Origin: MGBC131033 sp910585655
Lineage (GTDB): Bacteria > Bacillota > Clostridia > Lachnospirales > Lachnospiraceae
NCBI GenBank assembly: GCA_949502025.1
Contig: CATBCG010000081.1
Location: 1 to 39,433 of the forward strand
Reading direction: 5' to 3'
DNA: 39,433 nt
In this document: in pieces, positions 1 to 7,884 of the stretch
Layout: every line of letters starts with the position of its first letter
Position numbering within the stretch: the first letter of the stretch is position 1
The notes under the pieces: generated by a model
Told to the model about the DNA's origin: nothing
What the model saw: only the letters and a program-made list of their open reading frames with translations
Database searches by the model: none
Program-made: the position numbers and the translations under genes

Positions 1-130
1 CCAAGTTCACAATGTATCAATTCCTTACGATGTTCCAACTGATTTTATTATAGTAGTTTTTTCGGCTTTGTCAAGTGCGATATGGACGCAATTCATCCCC
101 GACTTTAGAAGTCGGAGTCTTCTTGCTGGA
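1..130. mobile_element. possible IS200/IS605-type element end
   Basis: A short hairpin (arms 99-105 and 109-115, CCGACTT / AAGTCGG with a 3-nt loop) sits close to a leftward promoter at 47-74. After that promoter, on the minus strand, an AAGGA-type ribosome binding site and a GTG codon occur near the window edge, so a gene may start there and run out of the window. A subterminal hairpin with a neighbouring transposase promoter is the arrangement of IS200/IS605 ends, but no transposase sequence is visible. The call is inference only. Confidence 0.3.
47..74 (-). promoter_or_regulatory. leftward sigma-A-type promoter
   Basis: Read on the minus strand this is TTGACA, a 16-bp spacer and TATAAT. 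It points out of the left edge of the window. Its target is not visible. Confidence 0.6.
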
Positions 131-190
131 AAAGGATAAAGCTGGAAAAGGTACAAACCAAAAAGCATTTATATTTTTTATGAAAAAATA

Positions 191-219
191 TTGCACAAAT
201 AATGCAAACGTGCTATAGT
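191..219 (+). promoter_or_regulatory. promoter of AAA ATPase gene
   Basis: TTGCAC, 17-bp spacer, TATAGT. It lies about 50 bp before the ATPase start at 269, which is preceded by a GGAGGG ribosome binding site. Confidence 0.7.
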
Positions 220-268
220 ATGTAATACTAAGATGATAAATGGGTATTTAATCCTGGAGGGAACCAAC

Positions 269-1546
269 ATGTTAATAGAATTAAGGGCGAAAAATTGCTT
301 TTCGTTTTCAGATGAGATCCGATTTTCTACAAAAGCAGATATGAGAAATAAAAAATTCTCATCCAATGTCCATACAGAAAATAACTTTAATATTTTGAAA
401 ACAGTAGGAATCTATGGTCCAAACAATGCCGGTAAAACATGTCTTATAAAATGTATTCGCAGTGCTAAAAACATTTTATTAAACCAGAAACCCCATATCA
501 TGCCTAATATCTTCCAGGAAAGTACAATATGTCAACTAGGTATTACATTTTTAGAGGAGAGCAGAGAGTTTTCCTATGATTTTTGGTATGATAATAAAAA
601 AAAGGAATATCCTTATGAAAAGTTTACAGAAATCACAAAAGATCAATATGGGAACGAAAGGGAAAATATTTGGCTTTTAAAAGATACCATCAATGGAAAT
701 TGCCAATATGGTGATGAAGATCTTTTAAAAATGATGCCGCTTATATCCCAAAGTAATCTGCTATTTTACCTGGTAGATTCCAATAAATTCCAGCAGCTTG
801 CAGAGATGAAACGGATTGTCACAAAATTTGCTTCTAAGATTGATATTGTCAACATGAATAATATCCCTTTAAAACGCACCATCAACCTTATGAAAAACCA
901 AAATGATCTTCAAAGAAAAGTTGTGGAGTTCATCAAGAATTCCGATCTTTATATGGAGGATTTTGAATATGTGGATATGGATAACATTCGTGTAAAAATG
1001 GACTCTGACGAGGAAAAACCAGAGGAGCAGGCTCTCGACATTCCAGAGCAGATTATAGATCAGATTCGATTAGTATCCATTTATAGAGGGGTTGCGGTTC
1101 CCAGTATACTTTTTGACTCTACAGGAACAAAAAAAATTGCTGCTCTTGCAAGCTATATCATAGAAGGAATTGAACAGGGCAGAATTCTTGTTGTGGATGA
1201 ACTAGACAGCAGTATTCACTTTAAATTGACCCGGGCGATAGTTGCCATGTTTAATAATGAGCTGAATACCAATGCGCAGATGATATTTACTGTACATGAT
1301 ATCAACTTGATGGATTGCAAAAAAATATTTCGCAAAGAGCAGATATGGTTTATTCACAAAGATGATACAGGCATCTATGTCTATTCTTTGGCAGAATTTA
1401 CAGCACAGCAAGGAGTACGAGACACTACGGATATTATGGAGAAATACCGAAAGGGAATATTAGGCGCCCTGCCAGACCCTGAACTGATTCGATCGTTATT
1501 AAGCCTCAAAGGAAATCAGAAGGAGGTGCCAGTTGATGGCGAGTAA
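269..1546 (+). CDS. AAA family ATPase, AAA_15/RloA-like (possible defence ATPase)
   Basis: A 425-residue P-loop ATPase of the AAA_15/AAA_21 (OLD/RloA-like) type. The Walker A motif GPNNAGKT is at about residues 50-57, a Walker B ILVVDE at about 306, and an H-loop-like TVHD about 30 residues later; a DSTGTKK segment precedes the Walker B as in this family. The ATG at 269 is chosen over an ATG at 233 because GGAGGG sits 7-8 nt before it. Such ATPases are usually paired with a second protein (RloB-like, HNH or TOPRIM) in anti-phage or abortive-infection modules. Here the next gene starts inside the last codons of this one but is broken. The gene is more AT-rich than its neighbours, which suggests transfer. 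The exact system is not recognised. Confidence 0.7.
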   Translation: MLIELRAKNCFSFSDEIRFSTKADMRNKKFSSNVHTENNFNILKTVGIYGPNNAGKTCLIKCIRSAKNILLNQKPHIMPNIFQESTICQLGITFLEESREFSYDFWYDNKKKEYPYEKFTEITKDQYGNERENIWLLKDTINGNCQYGDEDLLKMMPLISQSNLLFYLVDSNKFQQLAEMKRIVTKFASKIDIVNMNNIPLKRTINLMKNQNDLQRKVVEFIKNSDLYMEDFEYVDMDNIRVKMDSDEEKPEEQALDIPEQIIDQIRLVSIYRGVAVPSILFDSTGTKKIAALASYIIEGIEQGRILVVDELDSSIHFKLTRAIVAMFNNELNTNAQMIFTVHDINLMDCKKIFRKEQIWFIHKDDTGIYVYSLAEFTAQQGVRDTTDIMEKYRKGILGALPDPELIRSLLSLKGNQKEVPVDGE

Positions 1547-1687
1547 GCTTCCTCAGACTAACGAATTAAAAATCTACCTTCTGACGACACAATAGAAGGC
1601 AGCACTAATTTTGGAAAATTTATCGAATATTTTTCAGCAGATGACAGTACATGGATACAAATGATAAATACGGCTTTAGAAGAATAA
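1536..1687 (+). pseudogene. eroded partner gene of the AAA ATPase
   Basis: An ATG at 1536 follows a strong AGGAGG (1521-1526) and overlaps the ATPase stop by 11 bp, as in a translationally coupled pair. The frame gives MASKLPQTNELKIYLLTTQ and stops at 1593-1595. Reading then looks coding again in another frame (GSTNFGKFIEYFSADDSTW) to a TAA at 1685-1687. The likeliest reading is a partner gene that lost most of its middle by internal deletion, keeping its first ~15 and last ~30 codons. The family cannot be named from these fragments. Confidence 0.5.
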
Positions 1688-1703
1688 ACTATCTTGACAA
1701 AAC

Positions 1704-1765
1704 AAAGAGAAACGAGTTCTCACCCCATAGCTTTTACAGCTTAGGCAATATACTCGTTTCTCTTT
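1704..1765. terminator. long-loop inverted repeat between convergent genes
   Basis: A perfect 13-bp inverted repeat (1704-1716 and 1753-1765, AAAGAGAAACGAG / CTCGTTTCTCTTT) encloses a 36-nt loop with a weaker inner stem (CCATAGCT / AGCTTAGG). It lies between the broken partner gene and the convergent L,D-transpeptidase gene, so it could serve as a terminator for both strands. It is not a classic compact intrinsic terminator. Confidence 0.4.
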
Positions 1766-1766
1766 C

Positions 1767-3344
1767 CTATTTATGAAATTGGTATTCAGGCTTCCGCTCC
1801 TTAGATGCTTCCTCTGTCACCACCGTAAATACCGCCTCTGCCGTCCGTAGTTCCCCATCCTCTCCTGTTATTTGATAAAGAACCTGATACTGTCCTTCCG
1901 ACGCGGTAATTACAACTACCATCTGTTCTGTTTTGTCAACTCCGTTTTCATAGACAGTTACGCCTTCCCTGGCAAATGCTTCGTCTACTACCTGTTCCGG
2001 TGATATCTCCCGATCCGCTACTCCTTGGAATACGACTCCGGTTTCTACCGTATAATATGCCTTTGCCTCTGTCTGATTCCCTGCCCTATCGGAAACCAGA
2101 TAAACAGCCTCATAATAGTTTTCTGCTATTTCCTCTAAGGTAACAGTCACATCCTCCATAGTAAGAGAATCCAGATTATCCGACACTGTAACTTCAGAGC
2201 GTAGGAATTCCTCTGTCAGTTCCTGCGCTGAAAGAACCGCGCCGCCCGTAATGCCGGAAAATACAGGCGCTTCTTTATCATAATAAGCTTTTGTCGTTGC
2301 CTTTACAGTTTTACCGTTGGCGGCTTTATAAGAATAGGTAAGCTTATACTCCGTTAGACCTTCCTCGCTGCTGACCTTCTTCCACTTTACCGATATATCG
2401 TTCTTTTTCATTTTCTTTCCATGCCATTTTGCCTGGACGTTCGCTAATGCAGTATCCCGATTTATCTTCTTGTTCAGGTATAACTTTTTTACCCCGTACA
2501 GCTTCGGCGCAACGTTATCCACTACCGTACAGACAGCCTTCTCTTCTGCCGTCTGCCCCAACTTGTCCGTAACCCGATAAGTAATCTGATAGTTCCCCGC
2601 CTTTTTGGTATCTACTTTTTTTACCTTCTTGTTATTATAAGTAATCGTAACCTGAATATCAGAGGTTAAATCCTCGCCCGCAGCGCTCTTGGCTTTGACG
2701 CCTTTCATCAGATTTACGGTTTTTCCATAGTTGACCGATTTGTCCTTGACCCCTTTTAGCGTCGGCTTTTTGATATAGGGATTTCCTTCACTCCAAATAT
2801 CGGTAGGATCGTAGCCCATAAGCGTCTTTTCACTTACCTTAATCGCTTCCGGCTTGCCAAGAGGTCCTGGATCGGAAGACTCATAGACCACAACCGTCGT
2901 TCCCAAAGGGCAGTTATCATAAATCCATTTGGCGTCCGCTACGGTCAAACGGATACAGCCAAGAGAACACCTTGTCCCAAGCCTGTTATACTGCTTGTTG
3001 GAAAGAGTAGACGGGTCTTTCTCATAATACCATACAGAATGGAATAAAATACTTCCTGTAATTCTGGTACTGTATTGTCCCCATACATCACCTACCAGCA
3101 GTCTCCAACGGTATTTCGCCGGTGTCTGAAAGGTTCCCAAAGGGGTATAATCGCTTGGCGAACACAACATTGCCTTAACTGGAACGGTATACTTTCCCTG
3201 GGCATCCTTTTCATAAATCGTGATCGTACATGTCTGCCGATTTACTTTAATACAATATGGATTGGAAGCAGCGGAGACTTCTCTTATTGGAAGCCCAGCA
3301 AAAAAAATGGTTAATAGAAGCAGAAGACTGACTATTCTTTTCAT
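1767..3344 (-). CDS. secreted L,D-transpeptidase (YkuD) with Ig-like repeats
   Basis: A 525-residue exported protein. The N-terminus (MKRIVSLLLLLTIFFAG...VSA) is a Sec signal peptide. A YkuD domain covers about residues 28-140, with the conserved His (HSVWYY, about H102) and the catalytic SLGCIRL motif (about C130), so a 3-3 peptidoglycan cross-linking or protein-anchoring L,D-transpeptidase is expected outside the cell. The rest is a series of Ig-like modules of the DUF5011/Big type (for example YGKTVNLMKGV...GNYQITYRVTD), probably wall-spanning or binding. The ATG at 3344 is preferred over an upstream TTG at 3395 because it starts the signal peptide and follows GAAAGGG. The gene is monocistronic behind its own promoter. 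Confidence 0.88.
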   Translation of the reverse strand: MKRIVSLLLLLTIFFAGLPIREVSAASNPYCIKVNRQTCTITIYEKDAQGKYTVPVKAMLCSPSDYTPLGTFQTPAKYRWRLLVGDVWGQYSTRITGSILFHSVWYYEKDPSTLSNKQYNRLGTRCSLGCIRLTVADAKWIYDNCPLGTTVVVYESSDPGPLGKPEAIKVSEKTLMGYDPTDIWSEGNPYIKKPTLKGVKDKSVNYGKTVNLMKGVKAKSAAGEDLTSDIQVTITYNNKKVKKVDTKKAGNYQITYRVTDKLGQTAEEKAVCTVVDNVAPKLYGVKKLYLNKKINRDTALANVQAKWHGKKMKKNDISVKWKKVSSEEGLTEYKLTYSYKAANGKTVKATTKAYYDKEAPVFSGITGGAVLSAQELTEEFLRSEVTVSDNLDSLTMEDVTVTLEEIAENYYEAVYLVSDRAGNQTEAKAYYTVETGVVFQGVADREISPEQVVDEAFAREGVTVYENGVDKTEQMVVVITASEGQYQVLYQITGEDGELRTAEAVFTVVTEEASKERKPEYQFHK

Positions 3345-3405
3345 AAATAAAACCCTTTCGTTTCCTGTAGGCAGAAGCCTATTATCTTTAAGCAAATCTG
3401 CTTTG

Positions 3406-3434
3406 ATTATAATACTATGCTTATTCTATGTCAA
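3406..3434 (-). promoter_or_regulatory. promoter of L,D-transpeptidase gene
   Basis: TTGACA, 17-bp spacer, TATAAT on the minus strand: perfect hexamers and spacing. The predicted 5' UTR to the ATG at 3344 is about 55 nt. Confidence 0.8.
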
Positions 3435-3514
3435 ATAGAACTACACTGACAAACTTTCCTATGATGTAAGAAAAGAATATCATGTTTACCATCTTTGCAC
3501 TTGATAATTTGCAG

Positions 3515-3552
3515 AAAAAGGAGCCATACGTGTTCTCTTCGTATAGCTCCTC
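3515..3552 (-). terminator. intrinsic terminator after aminotransferase gene
   Basis: On the minus strand AGGAGC-TATACG pairs with CGTAT-GGCTCCT and is followed by TTTTT. It lies about 30 nt after the aminotransferase stop. Confidence 0.8.
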
Positions 3553-3579
3553 TTTGCTTCATTTTTTTATCTGAATATA

Positions 3580-4860
3580 CTATCCCAACAATTTTTCTAT
3601 AGAAGCCAGCTTTACACAAAGAACAAATATCTTCGTAGCTTCTACCATTTCCTCCGGCGTTGGGAAAGACGGAGCGATACGGATATTGGAATCTTCCGGA
3701 TCGTTTCCGTACGGATAAGTAGCTCCCGCGTCTGTCAGCACCACGCCCAGCTCCTTGCATTTTGTGACAATCGCCTTTGCACAGCCTGGCATTGCGTCAA
3801 AGGAAATAAAATAGCCGCCTCTTGGCTTTGTCCAACTTCCAATCCCCAGTCCGCTAAGTTCTGCCTGCAGGATGTCCAACACTGCTTCAAATTTCGGTCT
3901 CATCAGATCGGCATGCTTTTTCATATGCGCCTGTAAACCGTCGATGTTTTTGAAAAACCGAACATGGCGGAGCTGGTTGATTTTATCGTGACCGATAATT
4001 TGTGTTGTCATAAACTTCTTAATATAGTTCATGTTTTCCAGAGAAGTAGCGATAGCCGATACTCCGGAACCTGGAAAGCTTACCTTAGAAGTAGAGGCAA
4101 ACACATATACCATATCAGGGTTTCCAGCCTTCTCACATTCCTCTAAAATATTTAAAATCTTGTCCTGCTTATCCTCATACAAATGATGAATACAGTAGGC
4201 ATTATCCCAATAAATCCGGAAATCCTCTGCCTTTGGCTTTAAATTGGCAAATCGCCGCACTACTTCGTCGGAATAGGTAATCCCGGTCGGATTGGAATAT
4301 TTTGGAACGCACCAGATTCCCTTTACAGCCTCATCTTCCTTGACATACTGCTCCACCAAATCCATATCCGGTCCATCTTCACCCAACGGAATATTGACCA
4401 TCTCAATCCCGAACAGCTCTGTAATCTTAAAATGCCTGTCATACCCCGGAACCGGGCATAAAAACTTTACCTTCTCCAACTTGCACCAAGGCGTCGAACC
4501 ATTTACTCCCATCAGCATAGAACGCATTACCGTATCATACATAATATTCAGGCTGGAATTACCGCATATGATAACATTGTCCTTTTTGACTTCCATCATA
4601 TCCGCCAGCAAATAACGACATTCCCCAATTCCGTCCCAGTCTCCATAATTTCTCGTATCATTTCCCAACAGCGTATTCATATCCGACTCGCCGTTGATCA
4701 CATCCAACATCGGCATCGAAATCGCTAGCTGCGATGCTCCTGGCTTTCCTCTTGCCATATTTAGGGAAAGCCCCTTTGCTTCTTCCTCCTGAAACTGTTT
4801 CTCCAAAGCTTCCTTTAGGGAGAGTAGCTCTTCTCGATTCATTTCTGCATAGGTCTTCAT
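3580..4860 (-). CDS. PLP-dependent aminotransferase (Aminotran_MocR family, aspartate/alanine type)
   Basis: A 426-residue fold-type I aminotransferase. The N-terminal signature LNMARGKPGASQLAIS and overall length match the Aminotran_MocR family (pfam12897), which includes actinobacterial aspartate aminotransferases. The PLP lysine is in STSKVSFPGSG at about K259, and the substrate-arginine region is near the C-terminus (NIRIAPSFP). It is expected to be cytosolic and to transfer amino groups between aspartate or alanine and 2-oxoglutarate; substrate choice is inference. The ATG at 4860 starts the conserved KTYAEMNREEL segment and follows a GGGGG-type ribosome binding site, so a start at 4896 was not used. 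The gene has its own terminator and no obvious operon partner. Confidence 0.85.
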   Translation of the reverse strand: MKTYAEMNREELLSLKEALEKQFQEEEAKGLSLNMARGKPGASQLAISMPMLDVINGESDMNTLLGNDTRNYGDWDGIGECRYLLADMMEVKKDNVIICGNSSLNIMYDTVMRSMLMGVNGSTPWCKLEKVKFLCPVPGYDRHFKITELFGIEMVNIPLGEDGPDMDLVEQYVKEDEAVKGIWCVPKYSNPTGITYSDEVVRRFANLKPKAEDFRIYWDNAYCIHHLYEDKQDKILNILEECEKAGNPDMVYVFASTSKVSFPGSGVSAIATSLENMNYIKKFMTTQIIGHDKINQLRHVRFFKNIDGLQAHMKKHADLMRPKFEAVLDILQAELSGLGIGSWTKPRGGYFISFDAMPGCAKAIVTKCKELGVVLTDAGATYPYGNDPEDSNIRIAPSFPTPEEMVEATKIFVLCVKLASIEKLLG

Positions 4861-4956
4861 TCTTATAACCCCCTTATACCAATCAACTATATCCATTTAT
4901 CGTTATCTTTTCTATTTTACCAAAAAAGACGATAGGAGGCAATAAAAATTTTTATC

Positions 4957-6507
4957 CTAATGCAGAGAATCCTCATGATATACAATCGTTGCCTGACCAT
5001 AGACTGCCGAAAAAGCCGGCTTGCCAAAATCCCGCATCGTAAACGGTTCGCCCTTGACCTCCCCGGTCAGCAGCTTTTTGCAAAGCGTAATCATATCCTT
5101 TACTCTCTGGATATCATTCGGCACATACCGATCTCCAAACGGGAAGTAGCCGCCTGCCTGTTTGTTGTGACCGCCGTACATGCAGATATCTGTATATTCC
5201 GGCGCCGAAATCCGCTCCAAGAAATGCTCTAAATTCGCCTGATACTCCGAAAGACCGGTAGCTCCCGGCACCTGCATCCAAACACCCAGAGCATCTCCAG
5301 TCAGCATCACATTCCGCTTCCGGTCTAAAAAAGCCACGCTTCCAGGTGTATGCCCGCCGATATCAAAAACCTCCACCTCATAGCCACCGCCTAAGTCAAT
5401 GATATCTCCGTCCTTTATCGGCATCAGCTCGCACCCTGAAAAATCTTTTCCTTTCAAACCTGCTGCCAAATCTTCCCGTTCAAACATTGCCAAATCCTTT
5501 TCATTCATATAATAACGGTCAAATTTGTCCAGATGATACATATGGTCAAAATGATTGTGCGTAACTGCCAGCTCAAACGGCAGCTTTGTCAAACTCTTTA
5601 TCATCCCGATAAAATCGTTTTCTGCCAGACCGGTATCTACCACCAAAGCCTTATCCTGCCCTTCCAGTAAATAAATCGAATCGTTGTTAAAGTCCTCAAT
5701 CCAGTAGAAACCCGGCTGGATACAGCGAATTTCATAGCGCTGGCTCCGATCCTGGGCAAACAACCATTCCTTCGCCGTCTGATCCTCATAAGCCGGAACC
5801 CAGGACGCATGTGGGTGCATATCATGCTCCTCCATCCAGCCTGTCGGATACTCTGTATAATGCACCTCCGAATTCCCGGCACGACGCAGCGCACTGACCA
5901 GACGCCCGCTTCCAACAGCAAAATCATACGGCGCTTTTAAATAATCATGCGCCGGAACGACCGGATCATCTTCTGCATGGAACGCCCATACTGGTACGGA
6001 TACAGCCTTTTCCACTTCCCATGGATCGCCTCCTCCGCAAATCGGCATTGCTGCCGCAAACAGAGACGGATACTGCATGATCATCTTCCATGTTCCCATT
6101 CCACCCATCGAAAGCCCAGTAATATAGACTCGATTTGGATTGACGGCAAGCCCCTTCTCTCCCGGCAGCCGGAAAATCGCCTCCATCAGCAGCCTCTGAT
6201 AGCAGTCGTCCGTCCACCAGCAGCCCTCCGCTACCTGTGGAGCCAGCACATAGCAGGGATGCTTTTCCTGCCATTCTGCACTGGCAAACTCATAACCACC
6301 GGAATTTGCCAAAGCCACTCTTGGATCGCTCCCACGCTCCCCTGCCCCATGCAGATAGAGTACCAACGGGTACTGCTCCCCCTCTGTCGTCTTCGGTGAA
6401 AAGAGCATATAGTCCATTATATGGCGACCGCTCCGAATACTGCCCTTTTCAAACTGATCTTTGATTCCTTCGATCCGCGCTTTTTCTTCTTTAGAAAGTT
6501 CTCTCAT
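4957..6507 (-). CDS. esterase / metallo-beta-lactamase fusion hydrolase
   Basis: A 516-residue two-domain protein without a signal peptide. Residues about 1-250 form an alpha/beta hydrolase of the PHB-depolymerase/phospholipase-carboxylesterase type: oxyanion YLHGAGERG, nucleophile elbow GLSMGG (about S133), acid in HAEDDPVVP and a late histidine in the HDMHPHASW stretch. Residues about 275-490 form a metallo-beta-lactamase-fold domain with the metal motif THNHFDHMYH (about 314), the bridging aspartate in LTGDALG (about 403) and a last histidine in YGGHNK (about 445). Both active sites look intact. The ATG at 6507 is preceded by AGGAG; the longer frame to 6561 lacks a site. The esterase half is clearly related to the lipoprotein at 26518-27903. 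Substrates are unknown; coupled hydrolysis of two ester or lactone bonds is conceivable. A structured repeat lies just upstream. Confidence 0.8.
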   Translation of the reverse strand: MRELSKEEKARIEGIKDQFEKGSIRSGRHIMDYMLFSPKTTEGEQYPLVLYLHGAGERGSDPRVALANSGGYEFASAEWQEKHPCYVLAPQVAEGCWWTDDCYQRLLMEAIFRLPGEKGLAVNPNRVYITGLSMGGMGTWKMIMQYPSLFAAAMPICGGGDPWEVEKAVSVPVWAFHAEDDPVVPAHDYLKAPYDFAVGSGRLVSALRRAGNSEVHYTEYPTGWMEEHDMHPHASWVPAYEDQTAKEWLFAQDRSQRYEIRCIQPGFYWIEDFNNDSIYLLEGQDKALVVDTGLAENDFIGMIKSLTKLPFELAVTHNHFDHMYHLDKFDRYYMNEKDLAMFEREDLAAGLKGKDFSGCELMPIKDGDIIDLGGGYEVEVFDIGGHTPGSVAFLDRKRNVMLTGDALGVWMQVPGATGLSEYQANLEHFLERISAPEYTDICMYGGHNKQAGGYFPFGDRYVPNDIQRVKDMITLCKKLLTGEVKGEPFTMRDFGKPAFSAVYGQATIVYHEDSLH

Positions 6508-6547
6508 CCTTTTTTCTCCTATCTTGAATATTTCATGGAAGCTTAAA

Positions 6548-6636
6548 AGAGAATTCCACAAAGTAGAATTCTGGCGCCGAGCGCGACTGTCTTACGGCAA
6601 CATCTTCCATTCGCACGAATGTGCATCACGCCCGGA
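6548..6636. repeat. structured intergenic repeat, copy R1
   Basis: It lies directly upstream of the ribosome binding site of the gene starting at 6507. It has three short hairpins: AGAATTC/GAATTCT (6550-6556 with 6566-6572), GCGC/GCGC (6574-6584) and GCAC/GTGC (6613-6624), then CCCGG. The same order of hairpins with changed but still paired bases occurs at 7584-7672 (copy R2). Confidence 0.55.
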
Positions 6637-6723
6637 ACTTCGCCCTGTCTTTACTTTCTAGGATAACAGTTTTTTAAGATGGCGGCAAGTAATAATCTTC
6701 TGTTTGTTTCCGGCAAAATTCGG

Positions 6724-7561
6724 TTATGGCTTCGTAATAATCTCCAAAAATTTCATTTGAAGACTATCACTCAATTTATGTATCAAAAGTGCATCTTTTT
6801 CATATATACCAGCCACATCAGAAACATACACCAATTCATGATACTTCAAACTGCCTAACGACTTAGCAAATACAGCAGAAATCCGTTTTGTCATTGCCGC
6901 ATTTAAAGAAGAACTGGCTTTCCGCAAGCTTCTAGCTCTATTAATATTCGATACAAACCCAACACACATATTGTTATCATGATTTAATACAGCATATGGA
7001 AACACATAAGTATGAGTCACCAAAGATTCTAACAATAATGTCTTTTTACCATTCTTGTACAATAATTCATGAATTTTCTCAATATAATTTCCCTTTATAC
7101 GCAACGTATTCCAATTATATCAGATAGGATATGACTCCCGCCTCTATAGGCGGTGAGCAACTTGCTTGTATCAGCGGCGGGATTCAATCCCCCATCTGAT
7201 ATGCCTCCGGCGGATGGCAGGCGTGCGGATCGGAATACTGTCAGCAAAGCTGACCCGCACGCCGCCACAAGAACGCTGGAGGCGTTCTTGAATTCTGTAA
7301 AAGATTAATATTCCCAATACCAATCATACCAGAAACACACTTCTGATAAAAATCATCATCCGTCAAATTACTACATAAACCCGTCAGATGTTTGAAGTCA
7401 GAAACAGGAAACCGAATATTAACTTCCGTCCCATCATCACAAACAATCTTAAAAATCTTATTAACCAAATACTTATTATAATTCCTTGCCCCAATAATAA
7501 TCTGCGTTCTCAACTTTAACAAACGCCCATTTGACAACGAATAACCATTATGTACACTCAT
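6724..7561 (-). pseudogene. PBECR4-like protein gene split by an inserted hairpin element
   Basis: Two minus-strand pieces belong together. The 5' piece (7561-7291) encodes MSVHNGYSLSNGRLLKLRT... with the segment FPVSDFKHLTGL. The 3' piece (7112-6724) encodes NWNTLRIKGNYIEKIHELL... and ends at a stop at 6724. Joining them across 7113-7290 restores one frame (..NLLQN-WNTLRI..) of roughly 215 codons. The FKHLTGL motif, the later CVGFV segment and the length resemble PBECR4, a nuclease-like domain found on mobile elements; this assignment is tentative. The insert brings a new in-frame stop near 7241, so the product is truncated. The start at 7561 is set by ATAGGAG 6 nt upstream, a sequence that belongs to repeat R2. 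The initial part may still be translated. Confidence 0.5.
7113..7290. repeat. ~178-bp hairpin-rich insertion element R3 with AATT flank duplication
   Basis: AATT occurs at both edges (7113-7116 and 7291-7294), consistent with a 4-bp target duplication. Inside are a 9-bp inverted pair ATATCAGAT / ATCTGATAT (7117-7125, 7194-7202), CCGCC/GGCGG (7138-7153), GCGTGCGG/CCGCACGC enclosing GTCAGC/GCTGAC (7221-7262) and AAGAACGC/GCGTTCTT (7269-7289). No protein is encoded. It interrupts the PBECR4-like gene. Confidence 0.55.
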
Positions 7562-7567
7562 TTTTTC

Positions 7568-7716
7568 TCCTATCATATGAATAAGAATCCTGCAAAGCAG
7601 GATTCTCGCGCCGGAGCGCGTCTGCGTCAGCAGACATTTTCCTTAGGCGCGAAGTGCGCATCCCCCGGAGGGCTTTTATATGATAGGGAAGTTCGGAGAA
7701 CTTTCCTATCATATGA
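7568..7716. repeat. structured intergenic repeat, copy R2, bounded by 13-bp direct repeats
   Basis: TCCTATCATATGA occurs at 7568-7580 and again at 7704-7716. Between them are AGAATCCTGC/GCAGGATTCT (7584-7606), CGCGC/GCGCG (7607-7620), TCTGC/GCAGA (7621-7634), GCGC/GCGC (7647-7659), and a 16-bp near-perfect palindrome (7679-7713). The left boundary supplies the AGGAG ribosome binding site of the PBECR4-like gene. The first, second and fourth hairpins match those of R1, with base changes that keep pairing. Together with the ncRNA candidate this fills the gene-free stretch 7577-7975. Confidence 0.55.
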
Positions 7717-7878
7717 AAAAGCAGGAGAACAAAAGCCCTCCTGCTCTAAAATGCAAGTTTCACTGCTGGTTGTCAGCCATGTACTGCCTATAGCAATACA
7801 AAATCGGATTTGGATTTTTACCGACTTCCAATTGTCTACAACTTAAAATGCTTGCACATTAAAAACATTACTGTTCTT
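7714..7878 (-). ncRNA. candidate orphan structured RNA (~165 nt)
   Basis: A strong minus-strand promoter (7885-7913) and an intrinsic terminator (7716-7744) bracket about 165 nt with no open frame of note. The RNA can close on itself: TGCAAG soon after the 5' end pairs with CTTGCA just before the terminator. An internal hairpin AAGTCGG / CCGATTT and a GCTG/CAGC hairpin lie inside. It is either an independent small RNA, with size and closing stem compatible with a 6S-like RNA, or a terminator-controlled leader of the PBECR4-like gene. No known family is recognised from primary sequence. Confidence 0.5.
7716..7744 (-). terminator. intrinsic terminator of candidate ncRNA
   Basis: On the minus strand GCAGGAG pairs with CTCCTGC (7-bp perfect stem, 10-nt loop) and is followed by TTTTT. 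No coding gene ends just before it. Confidence 0.75.
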
Positions 7879-7884
7879 GGTATA

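Noticed and set aside
6548..7716. CRISPR array
   Set aside because: The repeats are diverged palindromic units with unequal spacing, not identical direct repeats with regular spacers.
7721..7744. Terminator at 7716-7744 taken as the end of the carboxylesterase transcript
   Set aside because: A consensus promoter (7885-7913) lies between the esterase stop and this terminator, so a separate RNA is the simpler reading, although read-through cannot be excluded.
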